Source: Paragonimus skrjabini miyazakii (taxonomy: Eukaryota > Platyhelminthes > Trematoda > Plagiorchiida > Troglotrematidae). Taken from it: DNA of 64,000 bases. The stretch is taken from the NCBI GenBank assembly GCA_014338405.1, contig JTDE01001568.1:1-64000 (forward strand), in the 5' to 3' direction. Numbering within the stretch: position 1 is the first letter of the stretch; each line of letters starts with the position of its first letter. The translations under genes were made by a program, and so were the position numbers. The notes below the pieces were generated by a model. That model saw nothing but the letters and a program-made list of their open reading frames with translations. It ran no database searches and was not told where the DNA came from. Shown here piece after piece: positions 24,082 to 36,072 of this stretch.

Positions 24082-24189
24082 CGTATAGACGAGGCACGTA
24101 GATATTCGGAACCGTATCCAGATTGGCGTCTTCTAAATTACATGTCAGAATCCGAAAAAAGATACAAAATGGCTTATGAAGCTTTGATG
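24082..24189 (+). CDS. Exon of an unidentified gene
   Basis: Exactly 36 codons lie between acceptor ...ctgactgaag|CGT and the strong donor GATG|GTAAGT. The reading includes EARRYSEPYPDWRLLNYMSE and KRYKMAYEALM, with charged, coding-like composition. An in-frame TGA sits just upstream of the acceptor, consistent with an internal exon, phase 0 at both ends. I do not recognise the protein. It is on the same strand as exons at 60.3-63.7 kb and opposite to those at 27.5-50.0 kb. Confidence 0.6.
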
Positions 24190-24536
24190 GTAAGTGCAAG
24201 AAAATGTAGACAGTGAAAATAGAAATCATTTTATGTTGATATGAAGTTCAAATTTCAGATATGGTTGCACGTAAATTATACTCTAATAAGGGATTAAAAT
24301 TCACATTTCAATTATTGATATAAACTTTGAATTTTGCGGATTCAGTAGTCTCTTTATCAATTGTCCAAAAACATTTTTAGACTTGCTGAGAAGAAATGAA
24401 CCCAAAAAACGAAATATCCGACATTTATTCAGTAATAGTGCAACATATTCGACATTTTGACCAGCAAAAGCTCTCAAAACAAAAATGTTTGTGAAACTGT
24501 GTCACTTACCTACTTCGAAGTAGTGTTATCAAACAT

Positions 24537-25086
24537 TTGTGTAACAGCAAGTGTTCAAAGTCGGTGGTCGTTTTCATTGCACACAAATTGGAGACTACCC
24601 AATTGAGTGCGGTCATTGAACAATTTGCATTTTATAAACGCAATGTTGATAAAAACTTTTGCGTTGTCAACGAGAATTCTAACATGAACAAAGTTATGGC
24701 AGTTTTTAACTCAGCCCATAGCAGTAGTAAATTCACCCAGGAATCAGAAAACAATGGTCAAATAAGTTTCTTGGATGTTGGCATAGTAAGAAGCGGAGAT
24801 AGTTCAATCCAACGGAAGGTATAGAGAAAACAAACTTGGAGTGGCCAATACATTCACTTTGACAGTTTCGTTCCGATAAATCAGAAGCGAAACCTCATAA
24901 GATGTCTGACGGGCAGGGCTTTGAAGATCTGCACCCCTGACACTCTAGAAGCTGAACTAGACTTTCTACAAGAAGTGTTCTTGCAGAACGGCTACCCAAT
25001 ACGTTTCATTCAGAAGGCGATGCAGACGGTAGAGTTGAAACTTAAGCCACCCTCTGTGAATAAGAAACTTGCTCGTGTAGAGCGTC
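24537..25086 (+). pseudogene. Penelope-like reverse transcriptase fragment
   Basis: The frame shows FAFYKRNVDKNFCVV, where families have a Y-x-D-D catalytic box (here N-V-D-K, so degenerate), then HSSSKFTQESENNGQISFLD, and after an in-frame TAG (about 24822) RKQTWSGQYIHFDSFVPI, RNLIRCLTGRALKICTPDTL and FLQNGYPIRFIQ. These are the palm/thumb and post-RT landmarks of Penelope-like elements. The frame runs straight into the gap at 25087, so the linker and GIY-YIG endonuclease are not in this contig. The 5' part of RT is missing. Confidence 0.8.
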
Positions 25087-25186
25087 NNNNNNNNNNNNNN
25101 NNNNNNNNNNNNNNNNNNNNNNNNNNNNNNNNNNNNNNNNNNNNNNNNNNNNNNNNNNNNNNNNNNNNNNNNNNNNNNNNNNNNNN
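25087..25186. other. Assembly gap (100 N)
   Basis: Exactly 100 N. The left contig ends inside the Penelope-like open frame; the right contig starts in unrelated AT-rich DNA. Confidence 0.99.
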
Positions 25187-25429
25187 CAATAGAAACATTC
25201 ATAAACACAATCTTATATCAGGGTCTAAGAACGCCAAGAGAAATCAGAGGCGTTATTCAATGTTAGCTTCATGTATACTTTGCTATTTACATTTTTTTAT
25301 TAAATAGGCCACATGCAAGGTCTTTAGGGTTAACGTCCAGTCTATTTCAAGGACGCTTTTCTGAATAGATTCCTCCTACGGGCATCTTATTCCCTATTAT
25401 TGAATAGTGTAGCAGGGTTGATAAATTAG

Positions 25430-25560
25430 ACGGGAACCAACTGGGAAAATTTTGGCCTTCAGTTGAATTCGAGCCATTGACAAGAACAGTATGCTCAAAT
25501 GCGGCAAGCGATCTATCAGCTGAGTTACGAATCCATGCCGGGAATTCGGAAATTTAAAAC
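25430..25560 (-). repeat. tRNA-derived SINE, family B
   Basis: Read on the minus strand it has an A-box-like TAACTCAGCTGATAGATCGC and a B-box-like GGCTCGAATTC about 35 bp on, with gcatactgttcttgtc between. Relatives lie at 30640-30790 and 36880-36995. It looks like a degraded tRNA-derived SINE, not a functional tRNA, because the arms do not pair. Confidence 0.55.
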
Positions 25561-25599
25561 TCGGACTCAGTTATCCGCTCAACTCAGTATGTTATATGG

Positions 25600-27470
25600 A
25601 ATGCACCAAATGATCTAGCGGATTGACTGACGACACGTGATTTATCAACCAATTCAGTTCAGAATCCACCAGTCAACGATTAGACTATTACTGATAAGCA
25701 ATATGGCTTGGTTTACAACCTAGTTGCGAAACGTCAGTTATAAAGGCGATCACTGCCGTTGAGTGATTTCGTAGCCAGTGTAGTACACAGTAGTTTTTTA
25801 GAAAGTACCTTTGTGATGTGCGCTCGCGTTCGTTTTAACCTCTTGAGTAAGTTTTAAACAGTTTATCGAAATCTACCATTTAACATGATGGTCTGTGTTG
25901 TGACCAAAATAGTAAACAACGAACAAAATACAACTTTTATTCAAAGTGAATATTGCTTAATGGTGCTCTTACATCAGATACTTCTGCAAGCTATTTCAGT
26001 GGCAGTGTCGTGAAAGGTCCTTAATCTCATATGCATGGTTCACTTCACTTTAGTCGGAGTTTTTATTCCTTTGCGTCCATTGCTTTTATCAGGAAGAACT
26101 GCGTCAAGAGGAATGCCCACTGTTCTGGTGATTGCCAGTTGTTTTATAAACTCAAACAACAGTTTTGAGACAATGCAGTGTATTCAGCTGTTCGTTTTTA
26201 GCGTTCAGGTCACTGTTTTAGCTTTCTCAGCAGCATGTGTCTAATAGTCTTGGCCAAATTTGTACCTCTTACTTGTGCTCTTGATAGGAACTTGTCCGCT
26301 ACCAGTACCGTTCCGTCTTGGATGAATCCCGGAACGTAAATTATCTGTACACATCTACTACGATCAGTTCATTTAGAGACCTGTTAAAAATATGATACAT
26401 TTTCAGCAGTTTCCCTTCTTCAATCTGCTGTACAAACGAAAAAATGACTATCCGTGATTTTCGTACGCACCACCACCTTGCTCTAAATAAACCACTTTCA
26501 CTTAGTGGCCATCGTTTAAGAAACGATGTATATTCCCTAGAAAATATGTGGTCTTAAAACAGTACTTTCACATCATCGCATTTTTCGTGAGGTTTGCTAC
26601 TGTATTTCAGGTCCGTTCACGTCCTCTTCAGGTTCATGAAACCTTGAAGTCGTGGTGTTCACTAGGGTCATTTGAACAAAAATGGTGGAGGACCTTCAAA
26701 ATAACGAACGTGTACCAGCATTCCGCGCACACTAGGTACTTAAACAAACCTGCTATCAGTTTATGTTTAGTAAGGTCTTGGAACGAGAGACCCTTGGTTA
26801 TTGTCTTCCCTTGATTAATCTGGATAACAGGGCAATCGACGATAGTTATGACATCGCACACAGTTCATCTGTCAACTGTTCACCTGAAGTTATGACTTTG
26901 TCTACATCAAATCCCAAAAGATGCTCAACTTCAGCTTAACTGTTTCGCAGCAAACAACCTCTGTTAGAGTTCTAGCCGAAAAGCGACATCAGCTTTCCGT
27001 TTCTTGGTTGAACTACCAGCTGAGAATCAGTTTACGTTATGACAAAACTAGGTGAGATTTCGCCCGCTGCCAGAAGTAAGCACAGTATTGTCAAGTAGTT
27101 GAATATAAACCGACGGTTCACAAGGCAGGCAGCTGAATCGTTTGGTATTTGTAGAAAGTCGCCTTAAGTTTGTTACCTCATTGATTTCTCGAAGGATTCT
27201 AAGTAACCAACATCAATAAATCCTTTCCCGCAGTTGGACTGTGCCCGTTCCATTTTTTACTGTAAATGAGAAAATCGTCCACGTCACTTTATCAGCAAAA
27301 CAAAACAAATCAATTGGTAGCTTTATAAATCCGTTTGACATGAACATGAAATCTTTAGCTAATAATGAGCGCATGACAAAATTTGACATTCACGGCCGCT
27401 AGTTGTACTTGTGACACTGACATGGGCTATCAAGTTTCAATTAGCTACCCAATTGAACTTTCCTCAAATA
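25600..27470. other. Intronic or intergenic stretch
   Basis: No exon or element recognised. Open frames on both strands lack splice support. Confidence 0.4.
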
Positions 27471-27478
27471 GAATCGTA

Positions 27479-27764
27479 CTATAAAAGTACGTAACTGTGT
27501 GCTTGACTGATGTATGTGACTAGATCACCCATACAGTATTCTCTGATGTTAATCACCCTTTTGAACCCCTCCACACCGAATCTAAACAGAACAGTGAATC
27601 TGAGCACAGCCACAACCCATTCTGGTAAAGAGGCACTGTTTCTGTGTCTCTTATCAATAACTGCATGATTGTAACTTTCAATTAGGTTGCAGTAATCTGG
27701 ATATTGCTGCGTTCTTGCCGAAAATAGCAAGTTATACACACATCCATCAATCAGAGTGACAGGT
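27479..27764 (-). CDS. Probable exon, minus-strand gene
   Basis: It starts after acceptor gttaacag with one leading base, completing the codon left by the exon ending at 27959. It reads PVTLIDGCVYNLLFSARTQQ and RHRNSASLPEWVVAVLRFTV. It either runs to the stop at 27479 or splices out near TATGG|GTGATC (about 27525). The product is unknown. Together with the next exons upstream it forms a phase-consistent series. Confidence 0.45.
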
Positions 27765-27958
27765 CTGTTAACATATTTTGTTGCATATATTTGCATTTGT
27801 GTGTTTTTATTACCCGAGCTATCAAAGACAATTTCATGATTTGTTGTAAGAAAGACATTTGGCAGTACTGGGTGAATAAGTCACCACTTGACTCACCTCG
27901 GTTACCAAAGCGCGCAGAACAAACACGCCGCAAATCAGGAGCTTCACCTGTACTTCAC

Positions 27959-28244
27959 TTGGCTTCGTTACGACATTTTTTGCGGTCGGTTGAATGATGG
28001 TCTGGATATGGGGAGAATGGTACAATTACAACGTATTTCTTATGAAACATTCTTTGTGTAATGTTGTGTCGTATGGGCTGCAAGTGTAACCAACCGATCT
28101 TGGATATTTGTGGATATACGAACACATCTTTGGTTGAAAGTTTTGTAAAACCATCTGTCGCTTGAATGGTAACTGCTCTGGGTGAGTTGAAAGTCAAGCT
28201 TGGGTTAGAACACAAATGCAGTATTATGGTGATATTGTGTGTGA
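27959..28244 (-). CDS. Probable exon, minus-strand gene
   Basis: After acceptor gaaatgag|TC two bases lead into THNITIILHLCSNPS, then AVTIQATDGFTKLSTKDVFV and QISKIGWLHLQPI. The donor candidate is GCCAA|GTGAAG. Phases agree with the exon ending at 28450 (one trailing base) and the one starting at 27764 (one leading base). The beta-rich composition could be extracellular or lumenal. Product not recognised. Confidence 0.45.
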
Positions 28245-28449
28245 CTCATTTCTGTCATCCACCTATAGATCTCAGTCTGACTATGATCGTTCAGTCACTC
28301 AGTGTTTTCACGTAGCGCTACAAACAAGAAATATTTCAAACTAAATTATATTTCAAATCCTCGCTCATCGTTTAACCCTTGAATATGCCGTTTGTGCTTT
28401 GGGTCGGAAGTGATCCGGAATGCTAAAGGAAAAAGATATGTTAACTTAC

Positions 28450-28522
28450 TTCTTGTTTGCACACACTTCTCAGCCGGTGATTTGTCCATCCGATTCACGA
28501 ACACCTTTAATATCCGTAACAT
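28450..28522 (-). CDS. Probable exon, minus-strand gene
   Basis: It reads MLRILKVFVNRMDKSPAEK then CVQTR and ends at the excellent donor AGAA|GTAAGT. The 5' limit is uncertain: either the ATG at 28522 or an acceptor just upstream (ccctaaag). Confidence 0.5.
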
Positions 28523-29088
28523 ATTACCTTCCCTTTAGGGTTATTTTAGAAGGCAGTTGAGACATCTCTTTCTTTAACACTGTAGATCCAGTGTGCGAGG
28601 TAGAGGCTTCTGTGTGTGACACTAAACCTTGCTAAATTTGGGGAAAATCGTGGTTTAGAAGAGCACTTCTCCTTGGGGAAACGACGAGGGTCATCCCCGG
28701 CTCCTTGTTAAATAGGCTTCTGTTGTTTCCTTTAGGTCAGTGCAAAAGTGAGTTTTGTGTCAAAAATCACGCGAATTGTGCGGCAGTATTAAGGACTAGA
28801 GGGACATTTGGTTTAAAAATTTAATCTTAATCCTTAACCCTTCTGTTGAGTTCGAGAATTAAATTTCGTCTCCTCCTAATCAGTGCTGATAACATCACCT
28901 TTTGTGAGAATCACCCGACAGTTGTATTGGTGTTCGTAGAACCTAATTTGGATCAGAAAATATTCCTTTCCTTCGCTTGGAAGAGCGAAACTGGAAGCTC
29001 CGCTTTTTGGCCGTACCCGTCAATGTCAGTTTCAGTAGATCTAGGTCCACTAAATATAGTGTGAAAGTTTTATCAAATTAGACTGTAC

Positions 29089-29528
29089 CTCGGGAGATCT
29101 GTAGACTTCAACACTATTTGCATGCTCTTGTTCTTCACTCGGAGACGTTACCAACAATTTCCAGGCATGACTGTTAAATACATCGCCTGCCACCCTATTT
29201 CTGAGTCCATACCCACCGGAATTCATAAACAACAGCTGTCGATCAGTATCAGCTACCGCAGGACCAGGATTGTAGAGTACCGATAGTTGCCTCGTTCGTT
29301 TATCCCATCTCACCCTGGTGGCAGTGGACCTACCTCTGCTGTTACTCATATATCTTATGCCACAGCTTGCCAAGTATGTCAAGTGACATACCTGCACAGA
29401 ATATGACGCAGCATCTGCGTCCCACAAACTAAACAATGATCTGATATTGAATAGTATTCGTGGAAAACGTGATGTTATGGTGCTAACATTCTGGGGAAAG
29501 GAATGCTCTGTTTCACACCACATTAAAT
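29089..29528 (-). CDS. Probable large exon, minus-strand gene
   Basis: After acceptor ttcgaaaaattcttctag two bases complete the codon left by the previous exon, giving DLMWCETEHSFPQN, then RILFNIRSLFSLWDADAASY, YLASCGIRYMSNSRG, ATRVRWDKRTRQLSVLYNPG and SHAWKLLVTSPSEEQEHANS. It ends at CCCGAG|GTACAG. An internal GTGCAG|GTATGT could be an alternative donor. Composition is coding-like throughout 146 codons. I do not recognise the family. Confidence 0.55.
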
Positions 29529-29610
29529 CTAGAAGAATTTTTCGAAATAAGTGTCTTAATCTCGAAATATGTATCACGGCATGGGATTGTTGACTACTGA
29601 GTAACCTTAC

Positions 29611-29717
29611 CGCCCAGGACAGTTCGTAGGTGGTTTCTGTCCACGGAATTTACGGTCTGGATGGACGATAGTTGCCCCGCCATTAACATTGCCGTCAATG
29701 ACCTGTGTGCCTTAATA
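29611..29717 (-). CDS. Probable exon, minus-strand gene
   Basis: Acceptor ctcattttgagctcattgtgcag is strong and donor GGGCG|GTAAGG clear. The frame reads VVRIFISFIKAHRSLTAML and GQLSSIQTVNSVDRNHLRTV and leaves one base, matching the two leading bases of the exon at 29528 across an 82-bp intron. An upstream in-frame ATG (29794) could alternatively make it a first exon with a hydrophobic start. Confidence 0.55.
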
Positions 29718-30046
29718 AAGGAGATAAAGATTCGTACAACTGTACTGCACAATGAGCTCAAAATGAGGAGTGTCAATATATCACTCCGATTCATGTCATA
29801 CGATCTGCCAACTACCTATAGCAGTGTTTAGATTTGGAATTACATTGGCGTGTGCTCGATTCTATTCGAACCGGAACATAAAGTTTTCTTTTAATAGACA
29901 TCCATCTGTCTTGTAAGTTAACAAACCAGATGTTGAGGGTGTTACAATGTTTAGCGCAGAACAGACGAAAATATTTTTTTCAAATTCAGCTTCAAAAAGC
30001 TCACAAATAACCCGAAAATTGAACAAAGGTAAAAGTTGAAAATATC

Positions 30047-30256
30047 TTGGAGGCGCCTTGCAGAAATTGGTCTGATGTCAATCAAGCTACAAGTTCAACG
30101 AGCACTGATGCATCACAAGCAATTCGACTACATAATGCGGCAAAATGGTTAAATTCCAAACAAACTGTTCCTGTCATGGAGTTATATAAAGTTGAGAGGA
30201 GACTGTTAAAATGCGAGTTATATGCGGGAAAATTCCGTGATAGACAAACAAAATGA
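30047..30256 (+). CDS. Coding-like open frame, product unknown
   Basis: The frame reads WSDVNQATSSTSTDASQAIR and VPVMELYKVERRLLKCEL and ends at TGA; readable but broken similarity of composition continues for about 150 bp. It resembles transposon-derived coding sequence in style, but I cannot assign a family. Confidence 0.3.
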   Translation: MEAPCRNWSDVNQATSSTSTDASQAIRLHNAAKWLNSKQTVPVMELYKVERRLLKCELYAGKFRDRQTK

Positions 30257-30639
30257 GAGCTGACAAAGACTGTCAGAGCTCATAACCGTTGTCACGATGA
30301 AAGCGACAAATCCGTTGACTGAGCATATAACATGTGTGAAGTTTCCAAGGTCAACGGTCTCAGCAAGGAGTTGTGTTAGGCTGTGTGACAAAAATGTGGA
30401 ACGCGCCTGGCAAATCACGTTGGTTTTGCGTTATTAGAATTTGACTTATAGAGAATTACACTTCCATCTTGTTCCTATGCCTGCCTGCAACTTTGTGCAT
30501 TGTAAATGACCGGTTACTTGGTTATAGTCAGGTATTATTTCGTAATCTTTAATTGCAAATAACACCCACCTTTAGTTATATAGGATGCTCCGCATTCACA
30601 TCAGTGTCCAAAAATAAGACTGTTTCTCTCATTAGTTTG

Positions 30640-30790
30640 ACAGATTTTATAATTTCGATGAGACTCACTTGGGAAAAATTTAGGTTTTGGCTGGTTCTGA
30701 ACGAGTGACAGGAACAGCATACTTAAATGCGACATACTCTCTATCACCTGATCTACTGAACCACTAGATGAGCTCAGAAATTGCATTCGG
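30640..30790 (-). repeat. tRNA-derived SINE, family B
   Basis: The minus strand reads an A-box-like GGTTCAGTAGATCAGGTGATA, then atgctgttcctgtcactcg and a diverged B box CGTTCAGAACC. It aligns with 25430-25560 and 36880-36995. Confidence 0.5.
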
Positions 30791-31854
30791 TTAAATCGAA
30801 CGCAGGCTGTTTCTCACAGGATGAGGGAACCCAGGTTATTCTAGCCAAATATTCTGAAAGGGTGGTATCGCATGTCCCTGAAACAAAAATAACTAGACGA
30901 CCCGAAAGGTGTTGACGTGTACTGTCGTTACCGGAAAGATGAAACGTACAGACGTTTTAGAAGTCTCTCGGAGTTATATTCTAATACCGGCTTGGTACTT
31001 CATAATAAACAACTTACGATAACTATTCAGGTGCATCCTGTTCTCAGTCAAAGTTAGCTATCCGTGGTCTTGGTGTAAATACGTCAGACTTGATCAGTTA
31101 GCGTCTGCAGCAATTCTCTTCAATTTGGGTGAAGTACAAACTTTCAGCATAGAGATGCTGATTTGTCTAATTGCCATCTCGATAAGCACGTCATTGAATT
31201 AAACCATACGCTGTTATTCTGAGGCATATTTGTCAAAAAACAATAGATTATTTGGATTTTCGTTTTTTATACCGAACTGTATGTTTGGGTGCAAAAATTC
31301 CGTTGGATCCACTTGTCATAGTGCTTTCAGTTCACTGTCTGCTGCGAGATAATATTGGTATATCTTGTGTGGATATTTACAAAGCTGATTGTTTCTCCCG
31401 TTCCGATACGAATGTTCAATAAGAATTAAACGGATCAAGTTACATGGTCGATTTTTCCATTATTTGATTCTTAAGAAACAAGCGTACTGTTTCTAATGCA
31501 CAATCAGTTCAGTCAGTTGAATTTGCTTCCAGGTATTTCTTTGTTTAGTTCATACGCCTACTTAGAATAGCACGAACATGATTCATTCGTTCTCAAGAAC
31601 ATTGCTAAACAGATGTCGAACAAAATGGTAATCATAAACATTTATTTCCAGTGTTCATTACTGTTTGCAAGCGTGCAAAACTAAAACCATATTTCAATTC
31701 AGACTAAAAAATTTAGTTTCCAGTAGGATACGGAGGTTTGCAAGCCATTCAGTGCCTTACGTTACGGTGCGTGGGATGCAGACAAAGTAATTTGTAGGGG
31801 AATTAATGCTCTTTTTTGCGTTTTGTTGCTCAAAGCACTTTTTTGTTGACCTAC

Positions 31855-31956
31855 CTTCTCGAAGTTGAAGAAGTAGTTGTTCGGATATGTTTGTGAGGGA
31901 GATGTCAGCATGTGCATACCGGACTCCTGCCTGGGGTCCAGTAATCCTTCGTAAGG
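31855..31956 (-). CDS. Exon of an unidentified minus-strand gene
   Basis: Exactly 34 codons between acceptor tattttattctctgtcaag and donor GAGAAG|GTAGGT, phase 0 at both ends. The reading includes PYEGLLDPRQESGMHML and SPSQTYPNNYFFNFEK. This is one of the clearest exons in the window. Family not recognised. Confidence 0.7.
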
Positions 31957-32869
31957 CTTGACAGAGAATAAAATAGAGCATAATTTTTTCATACCTACTA
32001 AAGTTAATTCTTGTTTTATACTTTTTTTAAATTGCTGTTGCCTTTCCGTATGCTAGAAATTGCTTTATCAGGACTGCCATGTTACTTATCTGTTTAAAGT
32101 TTGTCACCGACTGATTGGTCTATCGACTAAACGTTCCTGTGTTTGCGTGTATCTAGGTCACCATTTTATATTGGCATTTGATCAGACGCGCGGCTAATAT
32201 GCCCCGTTCGTGCTGACCAGGGTTGACTGTAGTTGTTCTGTTTACTCTTGTGCACTGCCTAATTACAGTAAGTAAGTTGGGGGTATCAATGAAGCTATTA
32301 TCTAAGGATAGCGTTTTTAATCAAAGAGATATTAAGGACTTTCATTAAACCAGTCGAATATCAATGATGAAGGTTACTTTCAGCCCATTTTGTCTCCATC
32401 TGTTTATAGTTGTATCATCTGCTATGGGCCACAGCTACACTATCTGACCGACGCATGTGGCTAGTAAAATGGAAATATTTTCCATCGCTGCCTGTTGTTG
32501 TCACACACGAGATAACAAACATGAACTACTAGTCATTATAGATACTTTTGAGGTTGTCTACACTTCACTGTTCGTGTTTACTTTATAATCTTTACCGTCT
32601 ACTACTGAGACACTGATTGGTATAAAGTGGCGCCATATTGAATTTATGATTTTGTGTCGTATCAGGTAAGCCGAGTTGGACCATACAGTTTCGCTGGAGG
32701 TCTACAGCAACATGTTCCAATACAATGGGAATTTTCAATTTACTGGTTTTTCATGGATAATCCAGTTCAACCACTTGACAATTTTGATCATGTGATATGC
32801 TGTAACCAGATGCTGGAAATGTAAACAAGTCGAATCAATAAGAATTACTGCGTACAGAGACAATCAGCA

Positions 32870-33057
32870 CTCAATTTGATTAATTCAAACGAAGTCATTT
32901 GCCACAGGTTCAACAATTCCTCCTCACTGCCATTTCCGATGATTTATCCTATCACTAATCCGAAGCCGTTATGGGACTGGGGTACATGCGGGGTACCCAT
33001 ACCACGCTTCAATGCTCACTTGATCTCAGCAGCAGCAAGCGGGAGCGGTCTGGACTA
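32870..33057 (+). CDS. Possible exon, product unknown
   Basis: After cattTGCCACAG the frame reads NNSSSLPFPMIYPITNPKP and DWGTCGVPIPRFNAHLISAA to a TAG. Composition is coding-like, but no donor is clear and it opposes the strand of neighbouring strong exons. Confidence 0.25.
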
Positions 33058-33733
33058 GTAACATCAAAAGAAGTTCCGGCCTTGTCACGGCTTCATTGAT
33101 CACCAGATCCTAATTTTACCGATCATACCTGTGGTCAGTCAGTACTGTTACCGAAAATCATAACACTATGGATTTATTTATTTACTTATATCTGTCAATG
33201 AAAGACGTGGACGCTGTCCCCAGCGCTGATGGACCAGCAAGCAAGTAGTACATAATTTACGTTGGAAATATTCTTTTTCGGGGAAACCAGTTATGATGAA
33301 AAACGGATGTTTCATAGATTGAACAAGTTCCCTACAGGGTGCTAATCTGTTTTCCTCAGCTATTCCTCGGCTATTCGATCCAAGACATACAGTACACCCT
33401 GACGATATTGTACTTTCAAAGTCCTAACAGTAGAAACGTCACTTTTAAGGAAATCGCGTCTAATAATAAATTTTGTACAAGCATAACAAAACAGTAATTC
33501 TGGGTCATTTGAGATCGAAATTTGCCAGTTTGGGATAGCAAACTAGCAACGGAAATCTTGCTGATATTCTGGCTCTGTAACTTCTGGAGATGACGAGTTT
33601 TAGTTGCTCATATTTCTAGGATTACGCATAATTTACCGAATCATCAGACAAAACTAAACATAATGGAAATGCAGAAATAAACATTAGTTAATTGTAGCTG
33701 TTGTTAGAATAAATTGAGTAAAACGGAACGTAC

Positions 33734-33898
33734 AATGGCTACAACAATAGATCTGACAGCACAGCTCATAAGATCTCGCGCTTCTGCAACCAGCGGAGCC
33801 AGTTGCCTAGGGTTCGTGCTTCTTGATTCCAGGGTCACCAAGTCGTACTTTTCTTTTCGGCCCATCGTGCGCAGTTTTTCATCCAATTCGCTTTCCGG
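33734..33898 (-). CDS. Exon of an unidentified minus-strand gene
   Basis: Acceptor aattctccatttcag|CCG is excellent. 55 codons read PESELDEKLRTMGRKEKYDL and RSTNPRQLAPLVAEARDLMS, ending at a plausible donor ATT|GTACGT, phase 0 at both ends. If that donor is not used the frame continues to a stop at 33704. The helical, charged composition suggests a cytosolic protein. Its phases match the exons at 35989-36072 and 31855-31956. Confidence 0.65.
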
Positions 33899-35988
33899 CT
33901 GAAATGGAGAATTATCGTAAAAATGTCCATTGGTTCTACCCAACACCTAGACGTTTCTACAAAAATTGACACACTTTTCGTGAACTGGTAAATTTTGGGG
34001 TAGATACCAACAGTTTTTCAATACACATGTTTGAAACGTCTCTGTAAACATGAAAACTATGAAACAGTTTTGGCCAGTTTAGTGTTAATCATTTCACTGA
34101 AGTATCGTTAGACCGTCATCTGAGACAAATGTGTATGACTCAGTGTGTAATCTCTGGCCGGTATGCTTTACCGATAACCCTCACTGTGATGCTTTTACGG
34201 CTTGAAATGTTTACTACGTTTGTTCATAATGATTGTCTCACACATGAAATATACCGCATTAGCCAATGAACACTACAGCTATTCTTACGTGCGTGCAGAC
34301 TGTCAGTTTCGGCGCTATCTAGGGTAACGTGATGCGAGGGGCCTTGCCAGCTTCCTGATTGTGTGGTCGTGTTTCGTTCCGTTCACAACCTGAAAAACTC
34401 TGACAACACTTCGCTGCTCAATTAACTTAGGGTACACTATATTGTTTGCTCATCCATTTGTACCACCCTGAATCGTTTAGCGGCAACTGACGAGTATGCC
34501 TGAAACAATGCTGAACTCCGGTTCACATGTTTATGGATATTAACCGCATCGCGTAATCGTCTCACTAGAAATCACTGTCACTGCCAGTCGCTGAATTCAC
34601 TTGATAACCATGCGATTAGAACTTCTCAGACAAGTTATTACTACCGGAATTTTTCTGTCTGCAGAGCACTAGGTCTGGTTATTTGTGAGCAAGTGAAGAT
34701 TTGTTTTGACTAGTAATATAAATGGTTCGCAGAAATGGAGATCGTTAAGTTCTTTCCGAATATATCATTTGGATTGATAGAATACATGATTTTACGACAA
34801 AACATTCAATGCATAACGTATCATTTGCATGCCACTTTCATAACGTGAAAATGCATGACTGCAATTGACGGAATAAGGCTGTATTTTTCCAGTCAAATCA
34901 AGAGTTCGCTTGATTTCCTGCGGAACGGGTGGATTCTGCTGATAGTACCATTACGTGTCTAACAAATACTAACAATAAAATCTAAAAACACACGAGTTAC
35001 CCTGGACGAGACAAAACCATAATCACATGATCTTGAAGTTAATTAGGTAGAAACGGTATGTCAGAAAGGTTAGACCACTAATCTCTAAGCGCTCAATACC
35101 CTTAATTAAACAAAGCCCTGGTAAGTGGTCACTAAAAATGATATGCTTGGCCTGGAGCCCACACAGGCGCTCATACCTGTATCTTATTATGGGAGTGGAT
35201 GAAAAACTTCGATAGGTTTCGGAGTGGATAATTGACGTAATCCAGGACCATTTTACTAACAAGGTTCTTACGTTTTTGAAAAGCAATCAAAAACGACATG
35301 CCTAATGCCCGTGAACTGAAACACAAATGTTATAGATATGGTTTGAGTGTCCGAGATCTTTGTTTAAAAGACTGGGATACATTACAAAGGAACAGTAGTA
35401 ACAGTGGAGAATGATGCAGCTCTTGAAATTTGATGATGAGTAGTGGAAAACAATTTCAGATAGATCCAATCGAGAATGAACCTCTTTATTTCCATGGACA
35501 CATCGGCAACAAGGATGAGCTAGTAACTAACCGTTAAGTTACGGGTGCACCCTGAATACCTGAATTATCGTGCCGTTCCTTGAGTTTCAGTTAACGCTTG
35601 CCCTTAACGGATTAAAACAATACATTCAACATTCTGGAGCAATAACTCTCAGATCAGATGACTTAATCACAATATTAATGTAGGCAGATTTGTAAGTAGC
35701 GGCAGTGGCTTTCCAGATTGCTGTGACTGCAGAATAAGATTGACTAGTTCTGGTTTTCATGCTAGGTTTCATTTCACAGTTTACTCAGCAGTACCCGCAT
35801 ACTAGTGTAGTTCTGATAAGTAAGAAGCGATTCTCATCTTCATGGGCAATTTACTTAAAAATAGACGGAATCCGACTCGGAATGAAGCTGTTTTTTGCAT
35901 AACTTCTATGACTTCAATCTTACCTGAATAAAAACAGAACTGCCATCACATCTTTCATAGCGGAAAAAGAAGCAATAGTAGTACTTAC

Positions 35989-36072
35989 CCTCAAAATATA
36001 GTCTCTGGCTTGTAGGACCATGGTGCTCAAAATTAGGGCAAATCCGGCGCTTTTCTCAATGATGAATGGAGG
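35989..36072 (-). CDS. Exon of an unidentified minus-strand gene
   Basis: 28 codons lie between acceptor cttatttaatccag and donor TTGAGG|GTAAGT, reading PPFIIEKSAGFALILS then TMVLQARDYILR, phase 0 at both ends. An upstream candidate exon (about 36405-36362, minus: MFRIDPELPVGINRE, donor GAG|GTGGAC) is also phase compatible but weaker. Confidence 0.7.

Noticed and set aside
29594..29794. Secreted-protein first exon with signal peptide (ATG at 29794)
   Set aside because: A strong acceptor (ctcattttgagctcattgtgcag) lies inside this frame, so the hydrophobic start is more probably intron; kept only as an alternative.
32640..32668. Plus-strand exon ending CGTATCAG|GTAAGC
   Set aside because: Only about 20 codons with a weak upstream acceptor. 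The donor is good, but coding evidence is too slight to list.
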